Origin: Micromonospora sp. C28SCA-DRY-2
Lineage (GTDB): Bacteria; Actinomycetota; Actinomycetes; Mycobacteriales; Micromonosporaceae
NCBI RefSeq assembly: GCF_030519475.1
Contig: NZ_JAUMKD010000008.1
Location: forward strand, 1 to 64,000
Reading direction: 5' to 3'
Length of the DNA: 64,000 bases
Both the position numbers and the translations under genes were made by a program. Positions 1-8,034 of this stretch are shown here, in pieces. The stretch's first letter is position 1. The number at the start of each line of letters is the position of its first letter. The notes under the pieces were generated by a model. It was not told where the DNA came from and searched no databases. It worked only from the letters and a program-made list of their open reading frames with translations.

Positions 1-1208
1 CGGTAGAGGGTCAGGGGGCGGCCGCTGGTGCCGGAGGCGAGGTTGCCGGTCCGCTCGGCCAGGCCGGCCAGTTCCAGCCGGTGCAGCATGCGCCGGGCGG
101 TGCGCTGCTGCACCCGCAGCTGGTCGGCCACCTCGCGGCTGGTCAGCGGCTCGTCGCCGACCGCCGTGCGCACCTCCCGCAGCCGCAGCAGGGTGGGCAC
201 CGACAGGCCGACCCGCTGGGCGATGACCGCCAGGTTCACCTCCGACGGCGCCGGCGGCGGGGTGGTCGACTCCAGCACGATGTCGGTCTCGCCGCGCAGC
301 GACAGCACCGCCGTGGTCGGCCCGACCCGGCGGGCCCGGCTCAGCGCCCGGCGGGCCAGGTTCTCCGCCTCCGCCGCGCTGCGCCCCAGGCCGAAGCCGA
401 TCTGTACGGTCTCGTGCCGGTCGGCCAGACGGCGCAGCATCGGCAGCGCGGTGAACCCGCCGGTGGCGTCGTGCAGCGGACCCCGGGTGGTGACGATGAG
501 GTACGTGTCCGGGGCGAACCGGGCGAGCGTGCCGCCGAGCCCGGCCACCTCCTTGAGCAGCCCGTCGTCGCCGTCGGAGAGGTTCGCCAGCCCGAGCGCG
601 ATCTGGGCGTCCTCCTGGGCCTGGCTGCCCACCTGGAGCAGCAGTTGGCGCAGCGCGGTGCGCACCGAGTGGTTCGACGGGGCCAGGCGGAACGCCGGCA
701 TCTCGTGGCGCAGCACCTCGTAGACCGAGCTGATGCAGGTGACCGCGACGTCCGCGCCGGCCTTGTGCTGCCGGCGGTGGAACGCGACCACGTCGTCGGA
801 GTCGAGGCCGCTGCGGTACGGCAGCGACCGGACCCGGTCCACCGGCAGCCCCGCCTCACCGAAGGTGGTGGCGACGTCGGCGCCGGTCACCGTGTCGATC
901 GACATCCGGGTGACGTCGTGCCCGGCGCGCAGCAGCCGCACCGCGGCTTGGAGCAGGGTCGCGCCGGTGTAGTCGACGAAGACCGCCGGGCGGTTGAGCG
1001 AGTTCGCCTCCCGGGCGAGGGTGTAGGGCACCACGCCGGTGAACAGCCACGCCTCCACCTGGCCCGCGTGCGCCTCCACGATCGCCGGAGCCTGCGACTC
1101 GTGGTCGTAGTGCAGTCGACGGGCGGTGACGCCGGGCTGCTCCTCGCAGGCGGCGGCCACGTCGTCGACCAGGTCGTGCGGACCGATGACCCCGATCTCG
1201 ATGGTCAC
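1..1208 (-). CDS. Transcriptional regulator with C-terminal winged helix (3' end outside window)
   Basis: The frame is open for 402 codons and leaves the window without a stop, so the C-terminus is missing. The GTG start at 1208 is chosen because a perfect AGGAGG (1214-1219) lies upstream. The N-terminal ~180 residues look like a ligand-sensing module. The middle part (NLARRALSRARR region) resembles the degenerate GGDEF-like core of some actinobacterial regulators; this is a weak, memory-based assignment. The C-terminal segment (LTSREVADQLRVQQRTARRM) is a clear winged helix-turn-helix. It is divergent from the aminotransferase operon across an 81-bp gap, so it probably controls that operon and itself. 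The ligand is unknown. Confidence 0.7.
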   Translation of the reverse strand, partial: MTIEIGVIGPHDLVDDVAAACEEQPGVTARRLHYDHESQAPAIVEAHAGQVEAWLFTGVVPYTLAREANSLNRPAVFVDYTGATLLQAAVRLLRAGHDVTRMSIDTVTGADVATTFGEAGLPVDRVRSLPYRSGLDSDDVVAFHRRQHKAGADVAVTCISSVYEVLRHEMPAFRLAPSNHSVRTALRQLLLQVGSQAQEDAQIALGLANLSDGDDGLLKEVAGLGGTLARFAPDTYLIVTTRGPLHDATGGFTALPMLRRLADRHETVQIGFGLGRSAAEAENLARRALSRARRVGPTTAVLSLRGETDIVLESTTPPPAPSEVNLAVIAQRVGLSVPTLLRLREVRTAVGDEPLTSREVADQLRVQQRTARRMLHRLELAGLAERTGNLASGTSGRPLTLY

Positions 1209-1248
1209 CGCTGCCTCCTGTCGGGGGTTGCATTGTTCGCAGCACAAG

Positions 1249-1271
1249 ATTACGGTCAGGCCCGGTATTAC
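1249..1271. promoter_or_regulatory. Candidate operator A (ATTACGG-type) in divergent promoter
   Basis: The segment begins ATTACGGTC and ends CGGTATTAC, an imperfect inverted repeat between the edge regulator and the aminotransferase operon. ATTACGG followed by C or T and then C also occurs near 11381 and 11508, in front of the propeller gene and the kinase/aldolase operon. Binding is inferred from the repetition only. Confidence 0.4.
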
Positions 1272-1289
1272 TAAAGCCCGGGAGGGTAC

Positions 1290-2459
1290 GTGTTTCCCAG
1301 CATGGCCGACGCCAGCGGCCGAACGATCGGCACGGAGGAGCTGGCCGCGGTCAGCCGGGTGCTCCAGTCGGGCATGCTCAGCTCGGTCTGGGGCACGGAG
1401 GTCCGCGCCCTGGAGCGCGAGATGGCCGACCGCCATGGAGTGTCGCACGCGGTGGCCGCCAGTTCGGGGACGGCGGCCCTGCATCTGGCCGTCGCGGCCG
1501 TCGCGCCGGACCCCGGCGACGAGATCATCACCTCTCCGATCAGCGACTTCGGCACGGTCGCGCCCATTCTGGCGCAGAACGCGGTGCCGGTGTTCGCCGA
1601 CGTCGATCCGTACACCGGCAACCTGGACCCGGCGGCGGTGGCCGCCGCGATCGGGCCGCGTACCCGGGCGATCCTCGCGGTGCACCTCTTCGGCGCCGCC
1701 GTCGACCTGCGCGCGGTCGCCGACGCGGCCGGCGTGCCGCTGATCGAGGACTGCGCCCAGGCCTGGCTCACCCGCTACCCGGACGGCACCCTCGCCGGCA
1801 CGGCCGGCGCGATCGGCTGCTTCAGCCTCCAGCAGTGGAAGCACATCACCTGCGGCGACGGCGGCCTGACCATCACCGACGACCCGGTGCTGGCCCGCCG
1901 GATGCGGCTCTTCGCCGACAAGGGCTGGCCGCGCGACGAGGCCCGCCGGCACGTCAGCCTCGGCCTCAACTACCGGATGACCGAGCTGGCCGGCGCCGTC
2001 GCCCGGGCCCAGCTCGCGAAGCTGCCCGGCGTGCTCGCCGACCGGCGGCGCACCGCCCGGCGGCTGGTCGACGCGCTGGCCGGCCTGCCCGGCCTGCACC
2101 TGCCGGCGGACGTCGACGCGCACGCCTGGTGGCTGTTCCCGATCGTGCTGGAGCCGCCGCTGACCAACCACGAGGTGGCCGGGAAGCTCGCCGCCGCCGG
2201 CATCCCCGCCCGCGCCGGCTACCTGCAACAGCCCCTGCACTGGGCGCCGGCGCTGACCGAGGCGCCCGTCTACGGCAACTCCCGTTTCCCGCTCACCGTG
2301 CCGCCCGCCGACCGGCTGCCGACCTACGGACCCGGCGCGTGCCCGGTCGCCGAACGGCTGATCGAGCAGACCCTGCTGGTCATCGACTGGAACGAGCGGT
2401 ACACCGACGCGCACGTCGACGAGATCGCCCGGGCCGTCCGCGCCGCGGTGACCTCGTGA
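1290..2459 (+). CDS. DegT/DnrJ/EryC1/StrS-family PLP aminotransferase
   Basis: This 389-residue fold-type I enzyme moves an amino group to or from a keto-sugar or similar substrate. The PLP-binding Asp lies in EDCAQAW (D154), and the Schiff-base Lys is K184 in FSLQQWKHITCGDGG. Length is normal for the family. The GTG start at 1290 follows GGAGGG at 1281-1286 with short spacing; the next start (ATG 1302) is too far from it. It is the first gene of a four-gene operon whose members all overlap by 4 bases. Members of this family usually act in sugar-nucleotide biosynthesis, but no nucleotidyltransferase or dehydratase is nearby. The aldolase and amidohydrolases suggest a catabolic or salvage pathway instead. 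Confidence 0.85.
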   Translation: MFPSMADASGRTIGTEELAAVSRVLQSGMLSSVWGTEVRALEREMADRHGVSHAVAASSGTAALHLAVAAVAPDPGDEIITSPISDFGTVAPILAQNAVPVFADVDPYTGNLDPAAVAAAIGPRTRAILAVHLFGAAVDLRAVADAAGVPLIEDCAQAWLTRYPDGTLAGTAGAIGCFSLQQWKHITCGDGGLTITDDPVLARRMRLFADKGWPRDEARRHVSLGLNYRMTELAGAVARAQLAKLPGVLADRRRTARRLVDALAGLPGLHLPADVDAHAWWLFPIVLEPPLTNHEVAGKLAAAGIPARAGYLQQPLHWAPALTEAPVYGNSRFPLTVPPADRLPTYGPGACPVAERLIEQTLLVIDWNERYTDAHVDEIARAVRAAVTS

Positions 2460-3352
2460 TCGCGCCGACCGCCGCCGCGCTGCGCGACCGGCTGCGCTGG
2501 CGGCTGATCGCCGCCACCGCCACGCCGGTGGGCGCGGCCGGGGCCGTCGACCCGGACGTCCTCGGCCGCTACCTGGACGGGCTGGTCGCCGACGGGGCGG
2601 ACGCGCTGGCCGTGCTCGCGCACACCGGGCGCGGCCCGTACCTCGACGAGGCCACCCGCGACCTGGTCGTCCGGCGTGCCGTCGAGACCGGGGTGCCGGT
2701 GATCGTCGGCGTCGGCGGCCGGCCGGGGGAGCGCACCGACGAGGTGGCCGCGCAGGCGGAACGGGCCGCCGCCCTCGGCGCGGCCGGACTGCTGGTCTTC
2801 CCGGTCGACGACGACCCGGTCGGCCACCACGACGCGCTCTGGCGCGCGGCCGGCCTGCCGCTGCTCGCCTTCGACCTCTACCTGCGGCCGTATCCGGAGC
2901 CGGCGCTGGCCGCGCTGCTGGACCACCCCGGCGTGGCCGGGGTGAAGGTGGCCCGGCTGCACGACGCCATCGCCTGCCAGGCCGCCCTGGCGGCCGCGCA
3001 CCGGGCCGACCGGCTGGCGGTCACCGGCGAGGACCGGATGTTCGGGCCGTCGCTGATGTGGGGCGCCGAGGCGGCCCTGGTCGGCCTGGCCGCCGCCGCC
3101 GTCCCGGTCACCGCCCGGGCGCTGCGGGCCTACGCCGACAAGCGGTACGACGAGTTCCTCACCGCCTCCGCCGACCTCGACCGGCTGGCCGAGGTCACCT
3201 TCACCGCACCGATGGAAGGGTACGTGCAACGCATGCTCTGGATCGCCGCCGCGGAAGGGCGGGTCCCGGCGACCCACGCCGTCGACCCGCACGCCCCGGC
3301 GCTGCCCGAGGGCGACCGGGACCGGGTGCTGCGAGTGGCGGGGTGCCGGTGA
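2456..3352 (+). CDS. Dihydrodipicolinate synthase/N-acetylneuraminate lyase family aldolase
   Basis: A 298-residue TIM-barrel aldolase of the DapA family. The Schiff-base lysine is K164 in GVAGVKVARLHD and the partner tyrosine is probably Y142 in FDLYLRP. Members condense or cleave a 2-keto acid with an aldehyde. It is unlikely to be the housekeeping DapA, because it sits in a specialised operon and has divergent substrate-loop residues. The GTG start overlaps the aminotransferase stop (GTGA), implying translational coupling. The substrate cannot be read from the sequence; a 2-keto-3-deoxy sugar acid is a reasonable guess. Confidence 0.82.
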   Translation: MIAPTAAALRDRLRWRLIAATATPVGAAGAVDPDVLGRYLDGLVADGADALAVLAHTGRGPYLDEATRDLVVRRAVETGVPVIVGVGGRPGERTDEVAAQAERAAALGAAGLLVFPVDDDPVGHHDALWRAAGLPLLAFDLYLRPYPEPALAALLDHPGVAGVKVARLHDAIACQAALAAAHRADRLAVTGEDRMFGPSLMWGAEAALVGLAAAAVPVTARALRAYADKRYDEFLTASADLDRLAEVTFTAPMEGYVQRMLWIAAAEGRVPATHAVDPHAPALPEGDRDRVLRVAGCR

Positions 3353-4089
3353 CCGGCAACCCGTTCGTGGCCGACGACCTGGCGCCGGTCACCCTCGACA
3401 TCGACGTGCTCGTCGGTCGGTACGCCGACCGGCCCGGCCCCACCGGCGAACCGGCGGCGGTCACCGCGATGCTGGCCGCCAACGGCGTCGAGCGGGCGGC
3501 CGTGGCCAGCCTGCGGGCGGCCCTGTTCGACGTGCGCAGCGGCAACGACGAGGTGGCCGCCCTCGCCGGCCCGGGCGTGCTGCCGGTCGGCGGGCTGGAC
3601 CTGCGCGACCCCCTCGGCGCCGAGCGGGAGGTCGCCCGGCTCGCCGAGCGCGGCTTCCGGGCCGTCCGGCTCTTCCCCGACGAGCAGCGCGTGGAGCCCG
3701 ACTTCCCGTCGGTGCGGCACGTCGCCCGCCGGGCCACCGAGGCCGGCCTGGTCATCCTGACCGGCGGGGACGTGCGCCGGTTCTGGCGGCCGCTGTGCGG
3801 CGCCACCGTGGTCTTCCTCGACACGCACTTCTACCACCTGGGCGACTTCGTGGTGGCGGCCCGCGACGAGCCGGGCTTCCACACCTCCACCCGGCTGCTC
3901 AACTCGCCGGACGCGCTGGAGACCGTCGCCGCGCACCTCGGCGTCGAGCGCCTGCTCTACGGCTCCCGTACGCCGTTCTACGAGCCCGTCGTGCCGCGGC
4001 TGCGGCTGGCCCGGGGCGGGCTCGGCCCGTCCGCGGTCGCGGCGGTGGCGGGCGGCAACGCCCGCCGGATCCTGGGGCTGGCCAAATGA
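3349..4089 (+). CDS. Amidohydrolase-like protein lacking the HxH metal motif
   Basis: A 246-residue protein with the general plan of the small amidohydrolase-2 family and weakly similar to its downstream neighbour. Where the neighbour has IDVHAHWG, this protein has LDIDVLVG (residues 16-23), so both metal-binding histidines are replaced by D19 and L21. Other family-like parts remain (GFRAVRLFPDEQ, DTHFYHLGD, ERLLYGSRTPF). It is probably a pseudoenzyme or a non-metal relative, possibly forming a heteromer with the intact gene. The GTG at 3349 overlaps the previous stop; GTG 3343 is an alternative start. Confidence 0.65.
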   Translation: MTGNPFVADDLAPVTLDIDVLVGRYADRPGPTGEPAAVTAMLAANGVERAAVASLRAALFDVRSGNDEVAALAGPGVLPVGGLDLRDPLGAEREVARLAERGFRAVRLFPDEQRVEPDFPSVRHVARRATEAGLVILTGGDVRRFWRPLCGATVVFLDTHFYHLGDFVVAARDEPGFHTSTRLLNSPDALETVAAHLGVERLLYGSRTPFYEPVVPRLRLARGGLGPSAVAAVAGGNARRILGLAK

Positions 4090-4817
4090 TCATCGACGTG
4101 CACGCCCACTGGGGGCCGTGGTTCTTCAGCATGGAGGTCGGCGCGGTCGCCACCAACCTCGCGGTGATGGACCGGTACGGCATCGACCTGGCAGTGGTCT
4201 CCGCGACCGAGGCGGTGATCTACGACGTCGCCGCCGGCAACCGGGCGATGGCCCGGGTGCTGGAGAGCAGCGACCGGCTGCTCGGCTACCTGACCGTCAA
4301 CCCGCGCCGGCTGGACGACGCCGAGCGGGACCTGCGCGAGCTGCTGCCCACCGGCCGGTTCGTCGGCGTGAAGATCCACACCGACTACACCGGCTCGCCG
4401 GCGAACTCGCCGCAGACCCGCGCCGCGCTGGAACTGGCCACCGCGCACGGGCTGCCCGCCCTCGTGCACACCTGGGACACCACCCCGCTCGACCTGGCCC
4501 AGGCGGTCGCGGACGTGCCCGGGGCGCGCGCCATCGCCGGGCACATGGGCGCGAACGGCTGGCGGCACGCCGTCGAGGCGGCCAACTCGGTGGACCGGCT
4601 CTGGCTGGAGCCGTGCTTCTCGCACACCGAGGCGGGTCGCTTCGCCGCGGTGGCGGCGGCGGTCGACCCGCGCCGACTGCTGTTCGGCACCGACGCCACG
4701 CTGATCGACCCGGCCGCCGCGTACGGGGCGGTGCTCGCCGCCGACCTGTCACCCGAGCTGGCCGAGCGGGTCGCCTGGCGCAACGCCGCCGAGCTGTTCC
4801 GCCTCGACCTGCCGTGA
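4086..4817 (+). CDS. Metal-dependent amidohydrolase (amidohydrolase-2 family)
   Basis: A 243-residue TIM-barrel hydrolase or decarboxylase with the full metal set: H6 and H8 in DVHAHWG, H98 in VKIHTDY, H128 in VHTW, H153 in AGHMGANGW and D203 in FGTDATLIDP. The family contains lactonases, decarboxylases and C-N hydrolases. ATG 4086 overlaps the preceding stop as ATGA. It is the last gene of the operon. Pairing with a degenerate paralogue suggests a two-subunit enzyme. Together with the aminotransferase and aldolase it may process an amino- or lactone-containing sugar acid (inference). Confidence 0.8.
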   Translation: MIIDVHAHWGPWFFSMEVGAVATNLAVMDRYGIDLAVVSATEAVIYDVAAGNRAMARVLESSDRLLGYLTVNPRRLDDAERDLRELLPTGRFVGVKIHTDYTGSPANSPQTRAALELATAHGLPALVHTWDTTPLDLAQAVADVPGARAIAGHMGANGWRHAVEAANSVDRLWLEPCFSHTEAGRFAAVAAAVDPRRLLFGTDATLIDPAAAYGAVLAADLSPELAERVAWRNAAELFRLDLP

Positions 4818-4850
4818 CCGTCCGGCAGCTCGGGCGGTCGACGCCGCCGC

Positions 4851-5135
4851 TCAGCTCGCCCCGGCCTCGCCGGTGGCCGGCGCGGGGGCCCGCTGGATGC
4901 GGCGAACGGCGAGCAGCCCGCCGACGCCGGGGATGACGGCGAGCCAGCGGGCGCCCGGGGTGGCGGCCTCGACCAGCCAGGTGCCGGCGATGACGGCGAG
5001 GTAGGCGGCGCCGTGCACCGGGCCGCCCAGGGCGGTGATCGCCTCGGTGTGCACGGTGGCCAGGTTGGCCAGCAGGACCACCAGGGAGACCGCCTCGACC
5101 GCGGCCACGATCCGCAGGGTACGCATGCCGCTCAC
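4851..5135 (-). CDS. DUF3817-type small membrane protein
   Basis: A 94-residue protein with two to three hydrophobic segments (AVEAVSLVVLLANLA; GAAYLAVIAGTWLV; WLAVIPGVGGLLAV), matching small DUF3817 integral membrane proteins of actinobacteria. Function unknown. The GTG start at 5135 overlaps the stop of the upstream gene (GTGA), so the two are co-translated; ATG 5126 is an alternative. Confidence 0.6.
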   Translation of the reverse strand: MSGMRTLRIVAAVEAVSLVVLLANLATVHTEAITALGGPVHGAAYLAVIAGTWLVEAATPGARWLAVIPGVGGLLAVRRIQRAPAPATGEAGAS

Positions 5136-5605
5136 ACTCCCGTCGTGGAGCCGGGGCGGACGATCATCAGGACGACCACTGTCGCCCAGAGCAGGTTGAA
5201 CAGCCCGGTGGCCATCGCCAGCCGGCTCGCCGCCGTCCGCCGCCCCGCGCCGGCGCCCGCACCGTCGGGTGCGGACAGCAGGCGCCGCTGGCCGGGCAGG
5301 ATGGCCAGCGCCAGCAGGGCCGCGGCGACCGCGGTCAGCGCGATCGACGTGACGAGCCAGGCGTCGGTCAGGACGCCCAGTCGCGCGCCGGTGGCGAGGC
5401 CGAAGACGGGGACGACCACCCCGACGACCGCGTAGACGCGGCAGGTGCGGTGCAGGAACGCGGCGATCTGGGGTGCCCGGCCGCCCGGTGCCCGGCTGTC
5501 GTCCCCGCCGCCGGCGTAGCGCGGGAAGAGCGAGGCGGCCACGGCGATCGGTCCGATCGCCAGGATCGCGGCCAGGACGTGCACCGACAGCAGGAGCTTG
5601 GTCAC
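5132..5605 (-). CDS. DUF2269-like four-helix membrane protein
   Basis: A 157-residue polytopic membrane protein with four hydrophobic segments, starting MTKLLLSVHVLAAILAIGPI. It resembles DUF2269-type proteins of unknown function. The start is GTG 5605 behind a GGGGAACC ribosome site. It is divergent from the PadR gene across an 81-bp region carrying two strong dyads, so it is a plausible PadR target together with the downstream DUF3817 gene. Confidence 0.6.
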   Translation of the reverse strand: MTKLLLSVHVLAAILAIGPIAVAASLFPRYAGGGDDSRAPGGRAPQIAAFLHRTCRVYAVVGVVVPVFGLATGARLGVLTDAWLVTSIALTAVAAALLALAILPGQRRLLSAPDGAGAGAGRRTAASRLAMATGLFNLLWATVVVLMIVRPGSTTGV

Positions 5606-5632
5606 CGGTTCCCCTTCAGTTGGTCGCCTACA

Positions 5633-5684
5633 TATTGGCTCCCAATAGATAGCATACCTACGGAAGGAGGGGTAGGCTGCCTAC
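5633..5684. promoter_or_regulatory. Two dyads in the PadR divergent promoter
   Basis: TATTGGCTCCCAATA (5633-5647) has perfect 6-base arms. GTAGGCTGCCTAC (5672-5684) has perfect 6-base arms and ends two bases before the PadR ATG. The half-site GCCTAC recurs at 5626-5631. These are likely PadR operators that control both directions (inference from position). Confidence 0.5.
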
Positions 5685-5686
5685 TG

Positions 5687-6028
5687 ATGAAGGACGACGC
5701 CGTTCGCGGGCACCTCGACGCGCTGCTGCTGGCCGCGCTCGAACAGGGGCCGCTGCACGGCTACGCGATCATCGCGGCCGTCCGCGAGCGCAGCGGCGGA
5801 GCCCTGGAGCTGCGGACCGGCACCATGTATCCGGCGCTGCACCGGCTGGAACGGCTCGGCCTGCTGCGCAGCGACTGGCAGGCGGTCGGCGAGCGGCGCC
5901 GCCGCTGCTACGAGCTGACCGACGCCGGGCGGCGGGCCCTGGTCGACAAGCGCACCGCCTGGCGCGAACTCACCTGCGCGATCGGTGCCGTGCTGGACCC
6001 TTCGCCGGCGCCGGGGCCGGCCACGTGA
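5687..6028 (+). CDS. PadR-family transcriptional repressor
   Basis: A 113-residue single-domain PadR protein. The winged helix contains the family signature GPLHGYAI and RTGTMYPALHRLERLGLL, followed by the wing RRRCYELTDAG. ATG 5687 starts 14 bases after AGGAGGGG (5665-5672), which is long spacing, and the second dyad fills that gap. It overlaps the next gene as GTGA; such PadR plus membrane-protein pairs are common in actinobacteria. Confidence 0.85.
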   Translation: MKDDAVRGHLDALLLAALEQGPLHGYAIIAAVRERSGGALELRTGTMYPALHRLERLGLLRSDWQAVGERRRRCYELTDAGRRALVDKRTAWRELTCAIGAVLDPSPAPGPAT

Positions 6029-6720
6029 CGGCCCGCGACCCCGCCGGCCCCGGCCACGACCCGATCGAGGAGCACCTCGCGGCCCTGGCGGTCGCCCTGC
6101 ACGGCCCGGCCCGGGTCAAGGCCCGGATGCTGACGGAGGCGCGCGACGGCCTCGCCGACGCCGCGGCGGCACTCGCCGGTGGTGCGACCCCCGATGACCA
6201 CGCCGCCCGCCAGGCGGTGCGCGACTTCGGCAGTGTCGACGAGGTCGCGCCCGCCTTCCAGCGGGAACTCACCGTCGCCCAGGCCCGGCACACCGCCCGT
6301 GCGGTCGTCCTCGCCGTTCCCTTCCTGTTGGCCTGCTGGGCGCTGGTGACGGTCGTCGGCGGCGACCAGGGCCGGCACGCGCCCCGGGTCGCCCAGACGC
6401 TGGCCGCCCATCTGGGTGGCGTGGCCGCCGCGGCGGCCCTGCTGGCCGGGGCCGCGCTGGCCGTCACCGGGGCCCTGGCCCGCCGGTTGCCCACCCCGCA
6501 CCGGCTGCCGCTGATGGTCGCCTGGGCCGGCACCACCGCCACCGCCGCGCTCGCCACCAGCGCCCTCACCCTGGCCGTCGCGGCGACGCTGGCCGGGAGC
6601 TGGCCGCTCGGCGCGCTCATCGCCGTGCTCGCCCTCGCCGTGCACGCCCGGATCGCGGCCTCGGCCCGGGCCTGCCGCCGGTGCGCCCGTGCCCCGCTCG
6701 TCGCCACCGGCGAGGGCTGA
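6025..6720 (+). CDS. PadR-partner membrane protein (permease-prefix/HAAS-like)
   Basis: A 231-residue protein. The N-terminal ~90 residues are soluble and helical (EEHLAALAVAL... VRDFGSVDEVAPAF), the pattern of the permease-prefix or HAAS domain often encoded next to PadR. Four hydrophobic helices follow, for example VVLAVPFLLACWALVTVV. The GTG start overlaps the PadR stop. It probably senses membrane state or serves a transport process; no transporter signature is visible. Confidence 0.65.
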   Translation: MTARDPAGPGHDPIEEHLAALAVALHGPARVKARMLTEARDGLADAAAALAGGATPDDHAARQAVRDFGSVDEVAPAFQRELTVAQARHTARAVVLAVPFLLACWALVTVVGGDQGRHAPRVAQTLAAHLGGVAAAAALLAGAALAVTGALARRLPTPHRLPLMVAWAGTTATAALATSALTLAVAATLAGSWPLGALIAVLALAVHARIAASARACRRCARAPLVATGEG

Positions 6721-6765
6721 GGTCGGTGGCCACGGCGGCCCTGAGACCCGAGGCGCCTACCGGCG

Positions 6766-6798
6766 CCGGGCCGGCTGAGGGGCGGAGAGCCGGCCCGG
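6766..6798. terminator. Bidirectional terminator hairpin
   Basis: CCGGGCCGGCT (6766-6776) pairs perfectly with AGCCGGCCCGG (6788-6798). It lies between the convergent membrane-protein and citrate synthase genes. No T-run is present, as is common in high-GC actinomycetes. Confidence 0.6.
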
Positions 6799-6832
6799 GG
6801 GGTGAGCTGGCCGAGCCAGCCCGCCGGCCGGC

Positions 6833-7966
6833 TCACGGCACCGGCTGTGGCGGGGTCGGGCCCACGTAGCGCGAGTCCGGCCGGATGATCTTCGAGTCCG
6901 CGGCCTGTTCCAGCACGTTCGCGCACCACCCGATGACCCGGCTGGTGGCGAAGGTCGGGGTGAACATCTGACGGGGCAGCCCGCACAGGTGCATGACCAC
7001 GCCCGCGTAGTACTCGACGTTGGTGTGCAGCTCCCGGCCGGGCTTCAGCTCCGCCAGCAGCGACAGCACCCGCTCCTCCACGGCCACCGCGAGGTCCACC
7101 AGCTCACCGCCGAGGCTCTGGGCGATCCCCTTGAGCATCCGGGACCGCGGGTCCTCGGTCCGGTAGATCGGGTGCCCGAACCCCATGATCCGCTCGCCGT
7201 CGCGGATCCGGGAGCGCAACCAGGCGTCGGCCCGGTCGATCGAGCCGATGGCGTCGAGGGTGTCGAGGGCCCGGCTGGGGGCGCCGCCGTGCAGCGGGCC
7301 GGACAGCGCCCCCAGGGCCCCGCCGACGCAGGCGTAGATGTCCGCGCCGGTGGAGGCGATGACCCGGGCGGTGAAGGTCGAGGCGTTGAAGCCGTGGTCG
7401 ACGGTCGCGATCAGGTAGCGCTCGATCGCCCGGGCGTGGAGTTCGGAGGGCTCCTCGCCGGTGATCATGTACAGGTAGTTCGCCGCGTGCGGCAGGTCGT
7501 CGCGCGGCGCGATCGGCTCCAGCCCGGCGCGCAGCCGGAACAGCGCGGCCAGCAGGCTGGGGGTGAGGGCGCAGAGCGCCATCGCCTGGGCGCGGCGTTC
7601 CGCGGGCGGGGTGTCGTAGAGCGGGCGGGCTCCGGCGGCGAGGCCGGCGACGGCCAGCGCGGCGCGCAGCCCGCTCATCGGGTCCTGCGACGACGAGGCG
7701 GCGGCGATGCCGGGCAGGGCGGCGGCGACCGCGGGCGGGATGTGGCGCAGCGGCGCGATCTCCTCGTGCAGCGCCTTGGGCTCGGTGGGGAGGGAACCGT
7801 CGACGAGCAGCGCCCAGACGTCCTCCAGGGTGCGGCGCTCGGCCAGGTCGATGGCCGAGTACTGGCGGTAGTGGTAGAAGCCCTCGTGGCCGCGGACGTG
7901 GCCGATGGTGGTGTCGGTGACCACGACGCCGGCGAGCCCGCGCGGAACGGTGATGGTGTCAGCCAT
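6833..7966 (-). CDS. Citrate synthase/2-methylcitrate synthase
   Basis: A 377-residue type I-length citrate synthase, condensing acetyl- or propionyl-CoA with oxaloacetate. Catalytic His226 is in GPLHGGAPS and His265 in GFGHPIY. The third catalytic position, normally Asp in NVD, is Glu318 here (TNVEYYAG). ATG 7966 is preferred over the in-frame 8017 because 8017 would place the start inside the shared operator. It is divergent from an HTH-fused homologue that probably controls it. It may supply citrate or methylcitrate under particular carbon conditions; its position away from other TCA genes suggests a non-housekeeping isoform. Confidence 0.85.
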   Translation of the reverse strand: MADTITVPRGLAGVVVTDTTIGHVRGHEGFYHYRQYSAIDLAERRTLEDVWALLVDGSLPTEPKALHEEIAPLRHIPPAVAAALPGIAAASSSQDPMSGLRAALAVAGLAAGARPLYDTPPAERRAQAMALCALTPSLLAALFRLRAGLEPIAPRDDLPHAANYLYMITGEEPSELHARAIERYLIATVDHGFNASTFTARVIASTGADIYACVGGALGALSGPLHGGAPSRALDTLDAIGSIDRADAWLRSRIRDGERIMGFGHPIYRTEDPRSRMLKGIAQSLGGELVDLAVAVEERVLSLLAELKPGRELHTNVEYYAGVVMHLCGLPRQMFTPTFATSRVIGWCANVLEQAADSKIIRPDSRYVGPTPPQPVP

Positions 7967-8001
7967 GCCGGCAGCCTCGCGTCGGCGAACCGGGCCAGTC
8001 A

Positions 8002-8020
8002 ACATTGATTCAGTCAATGT
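8002..8020. promoter_or_regulatory. Perfect inverted repeat between the two citrate synthase genes
   Basis: ACATTGA and TCAATGT flank a 5-base spacer in the 68-bp divergent intergenic region. The arms are perfect 7-mers. It is the obvious operator for the HTH-bearing protein encoded at 8035, which would then regulate both genes. Confidence 0.6.
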
Positions 8021-8034
8021 GAGAGCATGGCCAC

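Noticed and set aside
1835..3352. Long open frames opposite and across known genes (for example the 505-codon frame reading through the aminotransferase into the aldolase)
   Set aside because: High GC content keeps shadow frames open; only the part from the GTG at 2456 has family motifs, the rest is Arg/Pro/Ala-rich.
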